Source: Pararhizobium sp. YC-54
Lineage (GTDB): Bacteria; Pseudomonadota; Alphaproteobacteria; Rhizobiales; Rhizobiaceae
Direction of reading: 5' to 3'
Assembly (NCBI RefSeq): GCF_025847205.1
Contig: NZ_JAOYTH010000006.1
Span: 124,001 to 188,000 of the forward strand
DNA length: 64,000 bases
Every line of letters begins with the position of its first letter. The stretch's first letter is position 1. The position numbers and the translations under genes are program-made. This document shows, piece after piece, positions 1 through 9,707 of this stretch. Below the pieces are notes generated by a model. That model made no database searches. It was given only the letters and a program-made list of their open reading frames with translations, and was not told the origin of the DNA.

Positions 1-107
1 CTCGTTCTCAAGATTTTTGCAGCAGATGCAGTAGTTTGTATCGATCGATTCACCAATGTTCACGCTTTGATCTGGTCACAAGCCGCGAATCCGCTTAGGT
101 TGCGTCT

Positions 108-1307
108 ATGACACCGACAATTCTCACGCTCGATCAGCCGCTTTTCATTCTGGGCTCCTATCCGATAACCCTCGGCATGTGCCTGTTCGCCGCTGTCGCC
201 ATCCTGCTGTTGACCGGCATCCCGATGGTGCTCAGACGGCGCCGGGACCGGCAATCGACTGTCGATGCCGAGCAGCGCATGACCGCGCTCCTGGCCGCGC
301 AGACCGAGATGCAGGGCCGTATCGCGGCAATGGCCGATGTTTTTGGCGCCCGCCAGTCCGAGCTCAACCAGTCGATCAGCCAGCGGATCGACGGCATGAC
401 GCACCGGCTCGGCACGTCGATTACCGAACAGACGAAGGCAACGCACGAAAATCTGCGCCGGCTGCAGGAGCGGCTGGCGGTGATCGACACGGCGCAAACC
501 AATATCCAGTCGCTTGCCAAGGACATGGCGGGGCTGCAGAGCATTCTTTCCAACAAGCAGACGCGTGGCGCCTTTGGCCAGTCGCGCATGGAAACGATCA
601 TCGCAGACGGCCTGCCGATGGGGGCCTATGCCTTCCAGACGACGCTGTCCAACGGGTCGCGGCCGGACTGCACGATCCGCATGCCGAACGGCCAGCCGGT
701 ACTGGTCATCGATGCCAAATTTCCGCTCGAAGGCTGGAACGCCATCCGCAGCGCCGAAAACCCGGAGATGATCCGCCAGGCGCAGCAACAGTTCCGCCGC
801 GACATGGAGGTGCATATCCGGGATGTTTCGGCAAAATACCTGATCCCCGGCGAGACCCAGGAGACGGCCTTCCTCTTCGTTCCCTCCGAATCGATCTTTG
901 CCGAGATCCACGAGCATTTCGAAGGGATCGTCCAGAAGGCACACCGGTCGCGCATCGTCATCGTCTCGCCGTCGCTGCTGATGCTGTCGATCCAGGTTAT
1001 TCAGGCCATCCTGCGGGATGCCCGGATGCGCGAGCAGGCGCATCTGATCCAGGGCGAGGTGATCCGGCTGATGGAAGACCTGACCCGGCTCGACGACCGG
1101 GTGCGCAAGCTGCACGGCCATTTCCTCACCACGCAGAAGGATGTCGACGACATTCTGGTTTCGTCGGAAAAGCTCAAGCGGCGCGGCACACGCATCGAGG
1201 CGCTGGACCTCGAAACAGCAAACGCAGCGGCAGACGGCAAGCCGGATCAGAAATCCTTCGACACGCGTATGGGGCAATTGAAGCTGCGGGTGGTTGACGA
1301 GGACTGA
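108..1307 (+). CDS. rmuC: DNA recombination protein RmuC
   Basis: RmuC-family protein of 399 aa, thought to limit inversions and other rearrangements at short inverted repeats through a nuclease-like fold. One N-terminal membrane segment lies at about residues 19-42, followed by a basic RRRRDRQ stretch, a coiled-coil region (about 45-135) and the RmuC domain. That domain carries the typical VIDAKFPLEGW motif from about residue 200 and FVPSESIFAEI further on. The ATG at 108 is the first good start before the transmembrane segment. A ribokinase gene follows in the same direction after 50 bases. The family assignment is secure; the biochemical activity is known only by analogy. Confidence 0.93.
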   Translation: MTPTILTLDQPLFILGSYPITLGMCLFAAVAILLLTGIPMVLRRRRDRQSTVDAEQRMTALLAAQTEMQGRIAAMADVFGARQSELNQSISQRIDGMTHRLGTSITEQTKATHENLRRLQERLAVIDTAQTNIQSLAKDMAGLQSILSNKQTRGAFGQSRMETIIADGLPMGAYAFQTTLSNGSRPDCTIRMPNGQPVLVIDAKFPLEGWNAIRSAENPEMIRQAQQQFRRDMEVHIRDVSAKYLIPGETQETAFLFVPSESIFAEIHEHFEGIVQKAHRSRIVIVSPSLLMLSIQVIQAILRDARMREQAHLIQGEVIRLMEDLTRLDDRVRKLHGHFLTTQKDVDDILVSSEKLKRRGTRIEALDLETANAAADGKPDQKSFDTRMGQLKLRVVDED

Positions 1308-1357
1308 GCCTGTCGGGCACTGTCCCTCAAAATCGCCTGCCCGGGGAGACGCTTCGC

Positions 1358-2257
1358 ATGATCACAGTTTTCGGTTCCATCAACATGGACCTGATCGCCA
1401 CCACAGCACGCCTTCCGAAGCCCGGCGAGACCGTGACCGGCACAGGCTTTTCGACCGCCGCCGGCGGCAAGGGCGCCAATCAGGCTCTGGCGGCGCGGCG
1501 GGCCGGAGCGACCGTTCGCATGGCCGGTGCGGTTGGGTCAGACAGTTTTGCCGATGGCGCATTGGCTCTGCTGAAACAGGCCGGCACAGATCTGACGCTG
1601 ACAAAAACTGTGCGCGAACCGACCGGCACCGCGCATATTCTTGTCGGCGGCGACGGCGAAAACGTCATCGTCGTCGTCGCCAGCGCCAACGGCACGGTGA
1701 GCATGGACGATGCGCAGTCCGCGGTCGAGACAATGAGCGCCGGCGATACGCTGATGCTTCAGCTCGAAATTCCGCCAGCCTCGGTGGAAAAGGCGCTCGT
1801 GGCTGCCAAAAGCAAAGGCATCACCTCGATCATCAACATTGCGCCGCTGACTTCGGACGCCGCGCGGCTTGGCCGGATGGCGGATATCGTCGTTGCCAAC
1901 GAAACGGAATTCGAGTTGCTCGCCGGCCGCGAAGGGCTTTCGGCGAGCGAGCGTGAAGAGGCGATGCGGACGCTTTCTGCGGAAACAGGCCAGACCGTCA
2001 TCGTGACGCTGGGTGCCGAGGGTGTCGTTGCGGTGCGCGACGGCAATATCCATCGGGCCAAGGGCTTGAAGATCGAGCCGGTCGATACCGTCGGCGCCGG
2101 GGATACCTTCTGCGGTTACTTCGCCGCCAGCCTGGATGCCGGGATCGATTTCGCTGCAGCCTTGCGCCGTGCCGCCGTTGCCGGTTCACTTGCCTGCCTG
2201 AAGCCCGGTGCCCAGCCGGCCATCCCTGAGGCCGCCGAGGTCGACGCAAAAATCTGA
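1358..2257 (+). CDS. rbsK: Ribokinase (PfkB-family sugar kinase)
   Basis: PfkB-family kinase of 299 aa, the usual ribokinase length. It should phosphorylate D-ribose to ribose 5-phosphate in the cytoplasm. The N-terminal substrate-binding signature is visible (NMDLIATTARLPKPGET, then GGKGANQALAARRAG). The C-terminal PfkB signature TVGAGDTFCGYF includes the catalytic base Asp at residue 249. The ATG at 1358 starts directly in the first beta strand. No ribose transporter or ribose regulator is nearby, so it may salvage ribose released by the nucleoside hydrolase encoded at 5514-6458. That link is inferred from proximity. Another pentose or nucleoside substrate is possible. Confidence 0.9.
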   Translation: MITVFGSINMDLIATTARLPKPGETVTGTGFSTAAGGKGANQALAARRAGATVRMAGAVGSDSFADGALALLKQAGTDLTLTKTVREPTGTAHILVGGDGENVIVVVASANGTVSMDDAQSAVETMSAGDTLMLQLEIPPASVEKALVAAKSKGITSIINIAPLTSDAARLGRMADIVVANETEFELLAGREGLSASEREEAMRTLSAETGQTVIVTLGAEGVVAVRDGNIHRAKGLKIEPVDTVGAGDTFCGYFAASLDAGIDFAAALRRAAVAGSLACLKPGAQPAIPEAAEVDAKI

Positions 2258-2330
2258 CCGGTTGCGACCCGGAGATCGGCGACTGCGCAATCAGGACAGG
2301 GAAAGTCGCCAGTGCGGCATTCCAGCGAAC

Positions 2331-2352
2331 ATCCGGCAAAAACAGCCGGATT
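2331..2352 (+). terminator. Possible terminator after rbsK
   Basis: ATCCGGC, a 7-nt A-rich loop, then GCCGGAT followed by a short T-rich stretch, 74 bases after the ribokinase stop. The stem is perfect over 7 bp but the U-run is poor. Confidence 0.4.
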
Positions 2353-2544
2353 TCGGTCTTTGATATTGTCCTAATTTTAATAAATATCGGGCTATCAAAC
2401 AGCTGCAAAGGCCGCCTTCCAAGGATCAGGGGCGGCCTCACGATGCCGGTCGGCATCTGGCGCTCCATGAGGGGGCATCTTCTCCAAAGATCGCGTCATT
2501 CCGCGGCTTGAAACCCGCGGACCTCTCACAATGCGGGGACATTC

Positions 2545-4914
2545 ATGTTCAAGTTCCAGGCCAAATCGCTGGCCACAAAACTCATCGCGGTAACGGGCGG
2601 CACGATCGCGCTCGTCCTTCTCGCCTCCAACTACGTGCTGATCTCCCAGACGCAGGATCGTGTCGAGACACTGGTGCTCGATCAGGCGCGCACCGAAGCA
2701 AAATCCATTGCGTCCGACATTGCCAGCAACATTGCCGAACTGGCGGGCGCTGCCCGTTCGACGGCCGGCGTCATCGGACGCGGCCACGAGGGCGGCTATC
2801 TCGACCGCAAGGGCATCGTCGACCTGCTCAAGGCCAATGTCGAAAAGAACACGTTCGCTTTCGGCAGCTGGTTTGCCGAGGAGCCGAATGCCTTCGACGG
2901 CAAGTCCGCGGACTATGCCGGCAAGAAGGACTTCGGCGCCAGCAAGGACGGTACGCTGAACCCCTACTGGACCAAGAGCAAGACCGGCATCGCCTTCTCG
3001 ACCTTCGATTCCGATTATCCGGCCGAGTGGTATGCGCTGGCGGCCAAGAGCCTCAAGGGCGCGATGTCGCCGCCCTACGCTGAGACGACGACCGGTGAAA
3101 GCAACTCGATGTCCTCGATCGCCTACCCGGTCATCTCCAACGGCAAGCTGATCGGCGTCAGCGGCGTCGATGTTTCCCTGACCTCGCTTGCCAACAAGGT
3201 CAAGGATATCCGCCCCTTCGGTTCCGGCCGTGTGACACTGCTGTCGCAGACCGGCAAATGGCTGGTCGCACCGATCCCGGATCTGCTGATGAAGGAGTAT
3301 GACGGCATCGGCGCGGACATCGTCAAGAACGCGCTGTCCACCTCGCAGCCGGGCATGATCCATGACCTGACCTATGACGGCAACGCGACTTTCGAGCGGG
3401 TGGTCTATCCCTTCAGCCTGCCCGATGTGAACACCACCTGGGTCGTCCTCGTCGATGTGCCGCAGACCGCCATCAACGCACCGGTCATCGACCAGACCTA
3501 TATGATGATCGTCGGCGGCCTGATCGTGCTCGGCGCCGTGCTTCTCGGCCTCTACCTGTCTGTTCGCAGCTTCGTCCAGAAGCCGCTTGCGGGCCTTGTG
3601 AGCGATGTTGAAAACCTCAGCAAGGGTGTCTACACCAACGCCGTCTCCGGGCAGGACCGCACCGACGAGACCGGTTCAGTAGCCAAGGCGCTCGAGGGCT
3701 TCCGCCACCGGCTGGCCGACACCAAGCGCCTGGAGGCAGAAGCGCAGCAAGAACGTCAGTCTTCCGAACAGCAGCGCAACCAGTCCGAAGCCGAACGTGC
3801 CCAGTCGAACGCCACCCAGCGCGAGATTGTCGCCAAGCTTGCCAAGGGCCTGTCGCAGCTTTCCTCCGGTGACCTTGCCTATCGCATCACCGAAGACTTC
3901 CCCGGCGAATATGCCCAGCTGAAGACCGACTTCAACTCCGCCATGGACAGCCTCGAAGAGACGATCCAGACGGTCAACACCTCGGTCGTCAATATCGGCA
4001 CCGGCACCAGCGAAATCAGCAACGCCGCCAATGATCTGTCGCACCGAACCGAGCAGCAGGCCGCGAGCCTGGAAGAAACAGCAGCAGCGCTTGATCAGCT
4101 GACCTCGCAGGTCAATGCCAGCGCCGACAATGCCAAGGTCGCAGCGAAATCCGTCGAGACCGCCAGCAACGATGCCGAACAGTCCGGTGAAGTGGTGCAG
4201 AAGGCGATTGCCGCCATGAAGGGCATCGAGCAGTCATCCGGCGAAGTCAGCCGGATCATCGGCGTCATCGACGAAATTGCCTTCCAGACCAACCTTTTGG
4301 CGCTCAACGCTGGCGTCGAGGCTGCCCGCGCCGGCGATGCCGGCAAGGGTTTTGCCGTCGTTGCCCAGGAAGTGCGCGAACTGGCCCAGCGCTCGGCCAA
4401 TGCCGCCAAGGAGATCAAGCAGTTGATCAACACCTCGGCCGGTCAGGTTCGCGACGGGGTCGATCTCGTCGGCCGCGCCGGCGGAGCGCTGCAGAAGATC
4501 GCCGACCAGGTGGTCCAGATCAACGGCCTGATCCGCCAGATCTCCGGCTCGGCCTCCGAACAGGCCGTCGGCCTCAAGGAGATCAACACGGCGGTCAACC
4601 AGATGGACCAGGTGACCCAGCAGAATGCCGCGATGGTGGAAGAGACCACCGCCGCCAGCATGGCGCTGAACGAAGAGGCCCGCGCGCTGAGCACGCTCGT
4701 CTCCCGCTTCCACGTCGCACGCCAGGGCCAGTCTTCGGCTGAAATGCTGCGCAGCACCGCTGACCGGATGCGCACGCATGCCAAGGCATCCGCGCCAAGC
4801 TACAGCACGCCTGCCAAGCCGGCACCGGCCCGCTACGTTGCCCCGCCGCAAAGGGCAGTGTCGCAGGTTTCGGGCAATACGGCACTCGCCCAGGACAACT
4901 GGGAAGAGTTCTGA
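2545..4914 (+). CDS. Methyl-accepting chemotaxis protein, Cache-type, with C-terminal CheR tether
   Basis: Transmembrane chemoreceptor of 789 aa. TM1 lies at about residues 13-34, a large periplasmic sensor follows (about 38-315, Cache-like in layout), and TM2 is at about 319-341. HAMP and linker regions run to about 490. The long helical signalling domain carries the conserved hairpin tip, visible as [20 protein letters not shown]. The protein ends in NWEEF, a W-x-x-F pentapeptide of the kind that docks CheR/CheB for adaptation. It signals through CheW/CheA to the flagellar motor; no che genes are in the window. From memory, its place after rbsK matches S. meliloti mcpX, a receptor for quaternary ammonium compounds, so betaine or choline-type ligands are a testable guess. 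The ligand cannot be read from the sequence. Confidence 0.93.
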   Translation: MFKFQAKSLATKLIAVTGGTIALVLLASNYVLISQTQDRVETLVLDQARTEAKSIASDIASNIAELAGAARSTAGVIGRGHEGGYLDRKGIVDLLKANVEKNTFAFGSWFAEEPNAFDGKSADYAGKKDFGASKDGTLNPYWTKSKTGIAFSTFDSDYPAEWYALAAKSLKGAMSPPYAETTTGESNSMSSIAYPVISNGKLIGVSGVDVSLTSLANKVKDIRPFGSGRVTLLSQTGKWLVAPIPDLLMKEYDGIGADIVKNALSTSQPGMIHDLTYDGNATFERVVYPFSLPDVNTTWVVLVDVPQTAINAPVIDQTYMMIVGGLIVLGAVLLGLYLSVRSFVQKPLAGLVSDVENLSKGVYTNAVSGQDRTDETGSVAKALEGFRHRLADTKRLEAEAQQERQSSEQQRNQSEAERAQSNATQREIVAKLAKGLSQLSSGDLAYRITEDFPGEYAQLKTDFNSAMDSLEETIQTVNTSVVNIGTGTSEISNAANDLSHRTEQQAASLEETAAALDQLTSQVNASADNAKVAAKSVETASNDAEQSGEVVQKAIAAMKGIEQSSGEVSRIIGVIDEIAFQTNLLALNAGVEAARAGDAGKGFAVVAQEVRELAQRSANAAKEIKQLINTSAGQVRDGVDLVGRAGGALQKIADQVVQINGLIRQISGSASEQAVGLKEINTAVNQMDQVTQQNAAMVEETTAASMALNEEARALSTLVSRFHVARQGQSSAEMLRSTADRMRTHAKASAPSYSTPAKPAPARYVAPPQRAVSQVSGNTALAQDNWEEF

Positions 4915-4946
4915 GCCCGGCCTTTAAACAGGACAAACCGAGATGC

Positions 4947-4971
4947 AAACGGCGCCCATGTGGCGCCGTTT
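4947..4971 (+). terminator. Hairpin after the chemoreceptor gene
   Basis: AAACGGCGCC, a 5-nt loop, then GGCGCCGTTT, 32 bases after the stop codon. The 10-bp stem is perfect but no T-tract follows, so it may be a weak terminator or mRNA 3' protection. Confidence 0.45.
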
Positions 4972-5111
4972 GACGTTGGCGCGCCGGTCGCCGCAGCAAT
5001 CATCGCTCACCGGCGGGACAACGCCTCCGCTGGCGATCATTCACCAACCTAAAGGGGAACTTCTGCGGCACTTCTGCGTTATAGATGCAGTTCAACGCGA
5101 AGGAGTTCGAG

Positions 5112-5426
5112 ATGACTGATCGTGGACCAACAGTTATCAATACAGGCAGAAGCACCGCCGGTTGGGCGGTGGCGGTGATTGTGGCGCTGGTCGTCATCGG
5201 CGGGTTGCTGATGTTTACCGGCGTTATCAACACCAACGGCGGTGACGGCACCGACGTGAACGTCAATGTGCCCGCGGTAGAGACCCCATCGGCGGACAAG
5301 CCCGTAACAAATACTCCGGCAACAGACACACCGGCAACAGACACGCCGGCAACCGGAACAACGGGTACGCCTGAGACCGGCACAACCGGCACGACGACCA
5401 CACCACCCACGACGACGACACCGTAG
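5112..5426 (+). CDS. Small single-pass membrane protein with Thr/Pro-rich tail
   Basis: Unrecognised protein of 104 aa. I place the start at the ATG at 5112, not the in-frame ATG at 5085, because GAAGGAG lies just upstream of 5112. One membrane segment is present (about residues 16-36, AVAVIVALVVIGGLLMF). The remaining two thirds are very rich in Thr and Pro and contain tandem ATDTP pentads encoded by near-identical 15-bp units around 5315-5355. The tail is probably outside the membrane and unstructured, acting as a spacer or cell-wall-facing linker. It has its own upstream region after the chemoreceptor hairpin and converges on the nucleoside hydrolase gene. No function can be named. Confidence 0.7.
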   Translation: MTDRGPTVINTGRSTAGWAVAVIVALVVIGGLLMFTGVINTNGGDGTDVNVNVPAVETPSADKPVTNTPATDTPATDTPATGTTGTPETGTTGTTTTPPTTTTP

Positions 5427-5464
5427 TTGTGACGTCTGATTGGGCGCAACGCCTGTGAGCTGAG

Positions 5465-5491
5465 ACAACGGCGCCTTTGCGACGCCGTTGT
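5465..5491. terminator. Convergent hairpin
   Basis: ACAACGGCG and CGCCGTTGT form a 9-bp stem in the gap between the rightward small membrane protein gene and the leftward nucleoside hydrolase gene. It could serve both strands. There is no clear T-run. Confidence 0.4.
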
Positions 5492-5513
5492 TGCCATGCC
5501 GTGCTGCCAACGC

Positions 5514-6458
5514 TCAGAGACGCGCCAGGCGCTCCGTCAAAAGATCGAAGAAGCCCTGGTCATCGACCTCGCGCATCACCTTGGCGTTGTGCTTGCGGCC
5601 GGTGACCTGCCACCAGTCGACCACCGTCATGCCGACAGTCAGCTCGGATTTTGTTTCGATCTCGACATTGCACGCGCGGCCCTTGAACAGCTCTGGACGC
5701 AGGAGATAGGCGATCACGGTCGGATCATGCAGCGGGCCGCCATCGGAACCGTATTTCTCGATATCGAAGCGCTCGAAGAATTCCAGCATCTCAGCCATCG
5801 CAACCGCGGCCGGCGAGCCGATCGCCTTGATCTTTTCGACGCGCGTCTTGTAGGTCAGCACACGGTGTGTGACATCGAGCGGCATCATCACGATGGGGAT
5901 ACCCGACTTGAAGACGATATCGGCCGCATCGGGATCGACATAGATATTGAATTCGGCTGCCGGCGTGATGTTGCCGCCCTCGAAGAAGCCGCCGCCCATC
6001 ATCACCAGTTCGCGCACACGCGGGGCAATCTGCGGCGCCTTGTTGAGCGCCAGCGCGATATTGGTCAGCGCCCCCAGGGTGCAGAGCGTAACGGTGCCCG
6101 GCTCTTCGGCAAGCAAGGTCTCGATGATAAAATCGACCGCGTGCTCAGTCTGCAGCGGCATGGTCGGCTCCTCGACCACCGGACCGTCGAGGCCTGTCTT
6201 GCCGTGCACATGTTCCGCCGTCACCAGCTGGCGGACGAGCGGCCTCTCGGCGCCGGCATAGACCTTCACGTCACGGCGATTGCACAGCTCGCAGATGACC
6301 CGGACGTTGCGGGAGGTGAGAGCCACCGGCACATTGCCGGCGACAGCGGTAATCCCGAGCACATCGAGCTCGCCGGGGCTGCCGAGCGCCAGCATGATCG
6401 CGGCGGCATCGTCCTGCCCCGGATCGGTATCGATGATGATCTTTCTCGGCACGGCCAT
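5514..6458 (-). CDS. Inosine-uridine preferring nucleoside hydrolase family protein
   Basis: Nucleoside hydrolase of 314 aa that cleaves the N-glycosidic bond of ribonucleosides to give base plus ribose. The N-terminal calcium-binding cluster is intact (IIIDTDPGQDDAAAI, Asp 10, 12, 16 and 17), and the late HDPTVIAYLL segment supplies another conserved Asp. An open frame extends 57 bases upstream of 6458, but GGAGGAGACC sits just before the ATG at 6458 and the family motif begins immediately after it. The released ribose could feed the ribokinase at 1358-2257, although the genes are on opposite strands. Exact base preference cannot be read from the sequence. Confidence 0.9.
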   Translation of the reverse strand: MAVPRKIIIDTDPGQDDAAAIMLALGSPGELDVLGITAVAGNVPVALTSRNVRVICELCNRRDVKVYAGAERPLVRQLVTAEHVHGKTGLDGPVVEEPTMPLQTEHAVDFIIETLLAEEPGTVTLCTLGALTNIALALNKAPQIAPRVRELVMMGGGFFEGGNITPAAEFNIYVDPDAADIVFKSGIPIVMMPLDVTHRVLTYKTRVEKIKAIGSPAAVAMAEMLEFFERFDIEKYGSDGGPLHDPTVIAYLLRPELFKGRACNVEIETKSELTVGMTVVDWWQVTGRKHNAKVMREVDDQGFFDLLTERLARL

Positions 6459-6518
6459 GCGGGTCTCCTCCAAATCAGCGAGCGGGACTATGATTTGCCT
6501 GTTGGTCCGGCGCAAGCG

Positions 6519-6549
6519 CCTTGCACTCGCTACGCACAGCTACCATATT
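6519..6549 (+). promoter_or_regulatory. Possible heat-shock (RpoH-type) promoter of the hsp20 gene
   Basis: CCTTGCA at 6519-6525 and CCATATT at 6543-6549 resemble the -35 and -10 boxes of alphaproteobacterial sigma-32 promoters, with spacing near the upper limit. They lie about 65 bases before an Hsp20 start codon, where such a promoter is expected. Identified by eye only. Confidence 0.35.
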
Positions 6550-6612
6550 GAGGCTCACGGATGCTGCCTCGCAGGTCCGCAAAAACAGTCGCTTGAGCTG
6601 CAAGGACTAGAC

Positions 6613-7044
6613 ATGACCCGGATCACGCCCTTTACGAGCCCGCTGCTGCTCGGTTTCGACGCGATGGAAAAGACCCTTGAGCGCATCGCCAAGGGCAATG
6701 ACGGCTACCCACCCTACAATATCGAGCGCGTCCGCCGCGACACGTCGTCCGGTGAACCGGACAGCCTGCGCATAACGCTGGCCGTCGCCGGTTTCTCAGA
6801 GGACGATCTCGACGTCACGACCGAGGAAAACCAGCTGATCATCCGCGGACGGCAAGCGGAGACAGGCGAGCGCGATTATCTGCATCGCGGAATTGCAGCC
6901 CGCCAGTTCCAGCGGATGTTCGTGCTGGCCGAGGGAATGCAGGTTTCCAAGGCCGAGCTGAAGAACGGCCTGCTCTCCGTCGACCTCATTCGTCCGGAAC
7001 CTGTCCGCATGGTAAAGAAAATTAATATTTTAGTCCCAGAGTAG
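6613..7044 (+). CDS. Small heat shock protein, Hsp20/IbpA family
   Basis: Alpha-crystallin-type holdase of 143 aa that binds unfolding proteins under stress. The open frame extends far upstream, but homology begins at MTRITPF. The ATG at 6613 follows CAAGGACTAGAC, which gives a usable ribosome site. The start FDAMEKTLERIA plus the NIERVRRD segment is typical of rhizobial IbpA-like proteins. The alpha-crystallin domain (about residues 35-130) shows ITLAVAGFSEDDLDVT, ENQLIIRGRQ and the late NGLLSVDLIRPEP strand. A DUF1150 gene follows in the same direction, a common pairing in this order. Confidence 0.92.
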   Translation: MTRITPFTSPLLLGFDAMEKTLERIAKGNDGYPPYNIERVRRDTSSGEPDSLRITLAVAGFSEDDLDVTTEENQLIIRGRQAETGERDYLHRGIAARQFQRMFVLAEGMQVSKAELKNGLLSVDLIRPEPVRMVKKINILVPE

Positions 7045-7182
7045 GATAACCGGCAGCTTATGCCGGCTGCACCAAGGACCCGGCCGCTCCCAATGGCCTC
7101 GAACTTCGTACAGGAAATCAATGTGTTGCTGGTTTCCCTCGTCTCCCGGCGATGAAATCGGCAAAGCCACGGAGTACGACTC

Positions 7183-7440
7183 ATGGGATTGAAAGACGTC
7201 AGCTCACATCTGTCGAAAAACGACCTGGCCCATCTCGGCGCCGGTGAAGTTGGCTATATCCGCAAGATGCGTTCCGACGAAGTGTCGCGCGTCTTCCCGG
7301 AAGCACCCGACATGGACCCCGATCTTGACCTGTGGGCCCTGTTCGGCGCCGACGGCACGCCGATCCTTCTCACCGACAACCGTTCCAGCACCTTCTTCAA
7401 GGCTGCGGAAGACGACCTGAAAACCGTCAGCCTGCACTAA
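7183..7440 (+). CDS. DUF1150 family protein
   Basis: Small acidic protein of 85 aa recognised as the DUF1150 family, which commonly sits downstream of hsp20 genes in Rhizobiales. Recognisable segments are GYIRKMRSDEVSRVFPE and LWALFGADGTPILLTDNR. The family has no established biochemical role. The position suggests a stress-related function or co-expression with Hsp20, which is inference. The gap from the hsp20 stop is 138 bases and contains no strong terminator, so co-transcription is possible. Confidence 0.85.
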   Translation: MGLKDVSSHLSKNDLAHLGAGEVGYIRKMRSDEVSRVFPEAPDMDPDLDLWALFGADGTPILLTDNRSSTFFKAAEDDLKTVSLH

Positions 7441-7447
7441 AGCACCA

Positions 7448-7510
7448 AGCGCTTTAGATTCCTGTTTTGCATGTCGTTATCTCAAAACCGCGGGACACTT
7501 TTGGACGACA
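7448..7510. repeat. Truncated rhizobial interspersed palindrome
   Basis: The block starting AGCGCTTTAGATTCCTG and containing GTCGTTAT, CAAAA, then TTTTG and ACGAC resembles an interspersed hairpin repeat I recall as frequent in Rhizobium and Agrobacterium genomes. GTCGT (7473-7477) pairs with ACGAC (7505-7509), and CAAAA pairs with TTTTG inside. It lies between convergent genes (DUF1150 and trmB), where it may also act as a terminator. Confidence 0.55.
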
Positions 7511-7544
7511 GCGTTAAGCTGCGGATGTCTTCACATTCTGGCCC

Positions 7545-8243
7545 TCAGACGCGCCGGAACGTCAGATAGGCGGACTTGCGTCCTTCCCGCTTAGCCTTGG
7601 CCTCATAGCGCGTGCTCGGCCAACCGGGATAGGGCGTCAGCCAGTCGGACGCGTTCTTAGCCGTCCATTCGAACGCTGCGTGATCGTGGCAGTGTGACAG
7701 CGTCCAGTTGACATAAGTATCGATATCCGAGGCGAAGCAGAAAACGCCACCGGGTTTCAGCACGCGCGCAAACCGGTCGAGATTGACGGCCGAGACGAAG
7801 CGGCGCTTCCAGTGTTTCCGTTTCGGCCATGGATCCGGATAGAGAAGATCGATCTGGTCGATGGAGGTTTCCGGCAGCCAGTCGAGCACCTGCGTCGCAT
7901 CGTCATCGTGCAGGCGAATGTTCTTCACACCGCGCTCCTCGATGTAACCCACCAGTTTTGCCATGGAATTGACGAAGGGCTCGACGCCGATAAAGCCTGT
8001 CGCCGGGTCTTCGGCGGCGCGGTGGATCAGGTGCTCGCCGCCGCCAAAGCCGATTTCCAGCCGCACGCGTCCGACCGGATGCTTGAACAGTGTCTTGATA
8101 TCCGAAGGCGCGGGTGATGCGAGATCCAGCCGGAGCAAGGGCAGCACCGTCTCGAGATGGGTCGCCTGCAGCGCGCGCAATGGCTTGCCCTTGCGGCGGC
8201 CGAAGAAGGCTTCGGTCGAGCGGCTGCGATGCTGTTCGGTCAT
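7545..8243 (-). CDS. trmB: tRNA (guanine-N7)-methyltransferase
   Basis: TrmB of 232 aa, which makes m7G46 in the variable loop of tRNAs using SAM. The SAM site ([13 protein letters not shown], about residues 62-74) and the family signature [18 protein letters not shown] are both present, as is the late [15 protein letters not shown] segment. It is the last gene of the leftward run, 87 bases downstream of metK, whose product supplies its methyl donor. Confidence 0.96.
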   Translation of the reverse strand: MTEQHRSRSTEAFFGRRKGKPLRALQATHLETVLPLLRLDLASPAPSDIKTLFKHPVGRVRLEIGFGGGEHLIHRAAEDPATGFIGVEPFVNSMAKLVGYIEERGVKNIRLHDDDATQVLDWLPETSIDQIDLLYPDPWPKRKHWKRRFVSAVNLDRFARVLKPGGVFCFASDIDTYVNWTLSHCHDHAAFEWTAKNASDWLTPYPGWPSTRYEAKAKREGRKSAYLTFRRV

Positions 8244-8330
8244 GGCAATGGTCTTTCACGATAAAAGCGGACGTCTCCGTCGGGAAACATCCGCTTTACA
8301 GTTTTATCGGCCGGTCCGTAAAGAGCCGGA

Positions 8331-9611
8331 TCAGGCGGCCTTCAACGCGTCTTCCTTCAGAGCATCCTTGAGCGGCTTGACGAGATCAAGCTTTTCCCAG
8401 GAGAAGGAGCCGTCGCGTCCGGCCTTGCGGCCAAAATGGCCATAGGCCGAGGTCTTGGCATAGATCGGCTTGTTGAGATCGAGGTGACGGCGGATGCCCG
8501 ACGGGGACAGGTCCATCGTCTTGCGGATCGCGCCTTCGACCTGATCTTCGGTGACCTTGCCCGTACCATGCAGATCGACATAGATCGACAGCGGCTGGGC
8601 GACGCCGATCGCATAGGCGATCTGGATCGTGCAACGGTCGGCGAGACCGGCGGCCACGACGTTCTTGGCGAGATAGCGCGCAGCATAGGCAGCCGAACGG
8701 TCGACCTTGGTCGTGTCCTTGCCGGAGAAAGCGCCGCCGCCATGCGGGGCAGCACCGCCATAGGTGTCGACGATGATCTTGCGGCCGGTCAGACCGGCAT
8801 CACCATCAGGGCCGCCGATGACGAACTTGCCGGTCGGGTTGATGTACCAGTTGCAGTCGCTTGCGATCTTGATGTCATGCAGCGCTTCGCGGATATAGGG
8901 CTCGACGACACTGCGAACCTTGGCCGAATCCCAGCTTTCGTCGAGATGCTGAGTGGACAAGACAATCGAGGTCACTTCCGATGGCTTGCCGTCGATGTAG
9001 CGGACGGTAACCTGGCTCTTGGCGTCGGGACCAAGGCGGCCAGCTTCGTCGGCGCCCTTCTTGCGGGCCGTTGCCAGGAGATCGAGGATACGGTGCGAAT
9101 AGTAGATCGGCGCCGGCATCAGTTCTGCCGTTTCCTTGCAGGCGTAACCGAACATGATGCCCTGGTCGCCGGCACCTTCGTCGCCCTGCCTGTCGGCGGC
9201 GTTATCGACGCCCTGTGCGATATCGGCAGACTGCGGATGCAGCAGAACGTCGATCTTGGCGGTCTTCCAATGGAAGCCGGCCTGTTCATAACCGATTTCA
9301 CGGATCGCCTTGCGGGCGGCGGCCTTGAATTTCGCCGGATTGATGAGCGGATGACCGGCGGCGTCCTTCAGGACATTGCCGTCCTTGTCCTTCTTCAAAA
9401 GAGTGTCCGGTACCCGGACTTCGCCGGCGATCACCACGCGGTTGGTGGTTGCCAGCGTTTCGCAGGCGATGCGAACCCCCCAGGGGTCAACACCGGTTTT
9501 GGCGGCTTCACGATATACAAGATCGACAATTTCATCGGAGATCCGGTCACAGACCTTGTCTGGATGGCCTTCTGCCACGGATTCACTCGTAAACAGGTAG
9601 TTAGCGCGCAT
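8331..9611 (-). CDS. metK: S-adenosylmethionine synthase
   Basis: Methionine adenosyltransferase of 426 aa, making SAM from methionine and ATP. The N-terminal ATP/Mg segment is intact ([16 protein letters not shown], catalytic His in GHPDK). The [12 protein letters not shown] signature and the glycine-rich loop [19 protein letters not shown] are also present. The length is slightly over the usual 385-420 aa, matching rhizobial versions with small insertions. It is preceded by a 266-base leader region with a near-palindromic operator at 9688-9707 and by the terminator of the upstream regulator gene, so it probably has its own promoter. Confidence 0.97.
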   Translation of the reverse strand: MRANYLFTSESVAEGHPDKVCDRISDEIVDLVYREAAKTGVDPWGVRIACETLATTNRVVIAGEVRVPDTLLKKDKDGNVLKDAAGHPLINPAKFKAAARKAIREIGYEQAGFHWKTAKIDVLLHPQSADIAQGVDNAADRQGDEGAGDQGIMFGYACKETAELMPAPIYYSHRILDLLATARKKGADEAGRLGPDAKSQVTVRYIDGKPSEVTSIVLSTQHLDESWDSAKVRSVVEPYIREALHDIKIASDCNWYINPTGKFVIGGPDGDAGLTGRKIIVDTYGGAAPHGGGAFSGKDTTKVDRSAAYAARYLAKNVVAAGLADRCTIQIAYAIGVAQPLSIYVDLHGTGKVTEDQVEGAIRKTMDLSPSGIRRHLDLNKPIYAKTSAYGHFGRKAGRDGSFSWEKLDLVKPLKDALKEDALKAA

Positions 9612-9687
9612 GCGGGAAGTCCCCTCAAAGAAAAAACTGCTTGGAACGTGTTAGTGATTTTGCCACGAAATGACAAGCACACAAGGA

Positions 9688-9707
9688 CATAAATATATCT
9701 TTATATG
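9688..9707. promoter_or_regulatory. Candidate SAM/SAH-responsive ArsR-type operator upstream of metK
   Basis: CATAAATATATCTTTATATG, read on the other strand as CATATAAAGATATATTTATG, matches its own reverse complement at 14 of 20 positions. It lies 77 bases before the metK start in an AT-rich patch. The ATAAAGATAT-like core resembles sites I recall for SahR/SamR regulators of methionine genes in Proteobacteria. The regulator is not encoded in the window. Confidence 0.45.

Noticed and set aside
60..1277. A 405-codon leftward open frame across rmuC
   Set aside because: The rightward frame has a membrane segment, coiled coil and RmuC motifs; the leftward frame has none.
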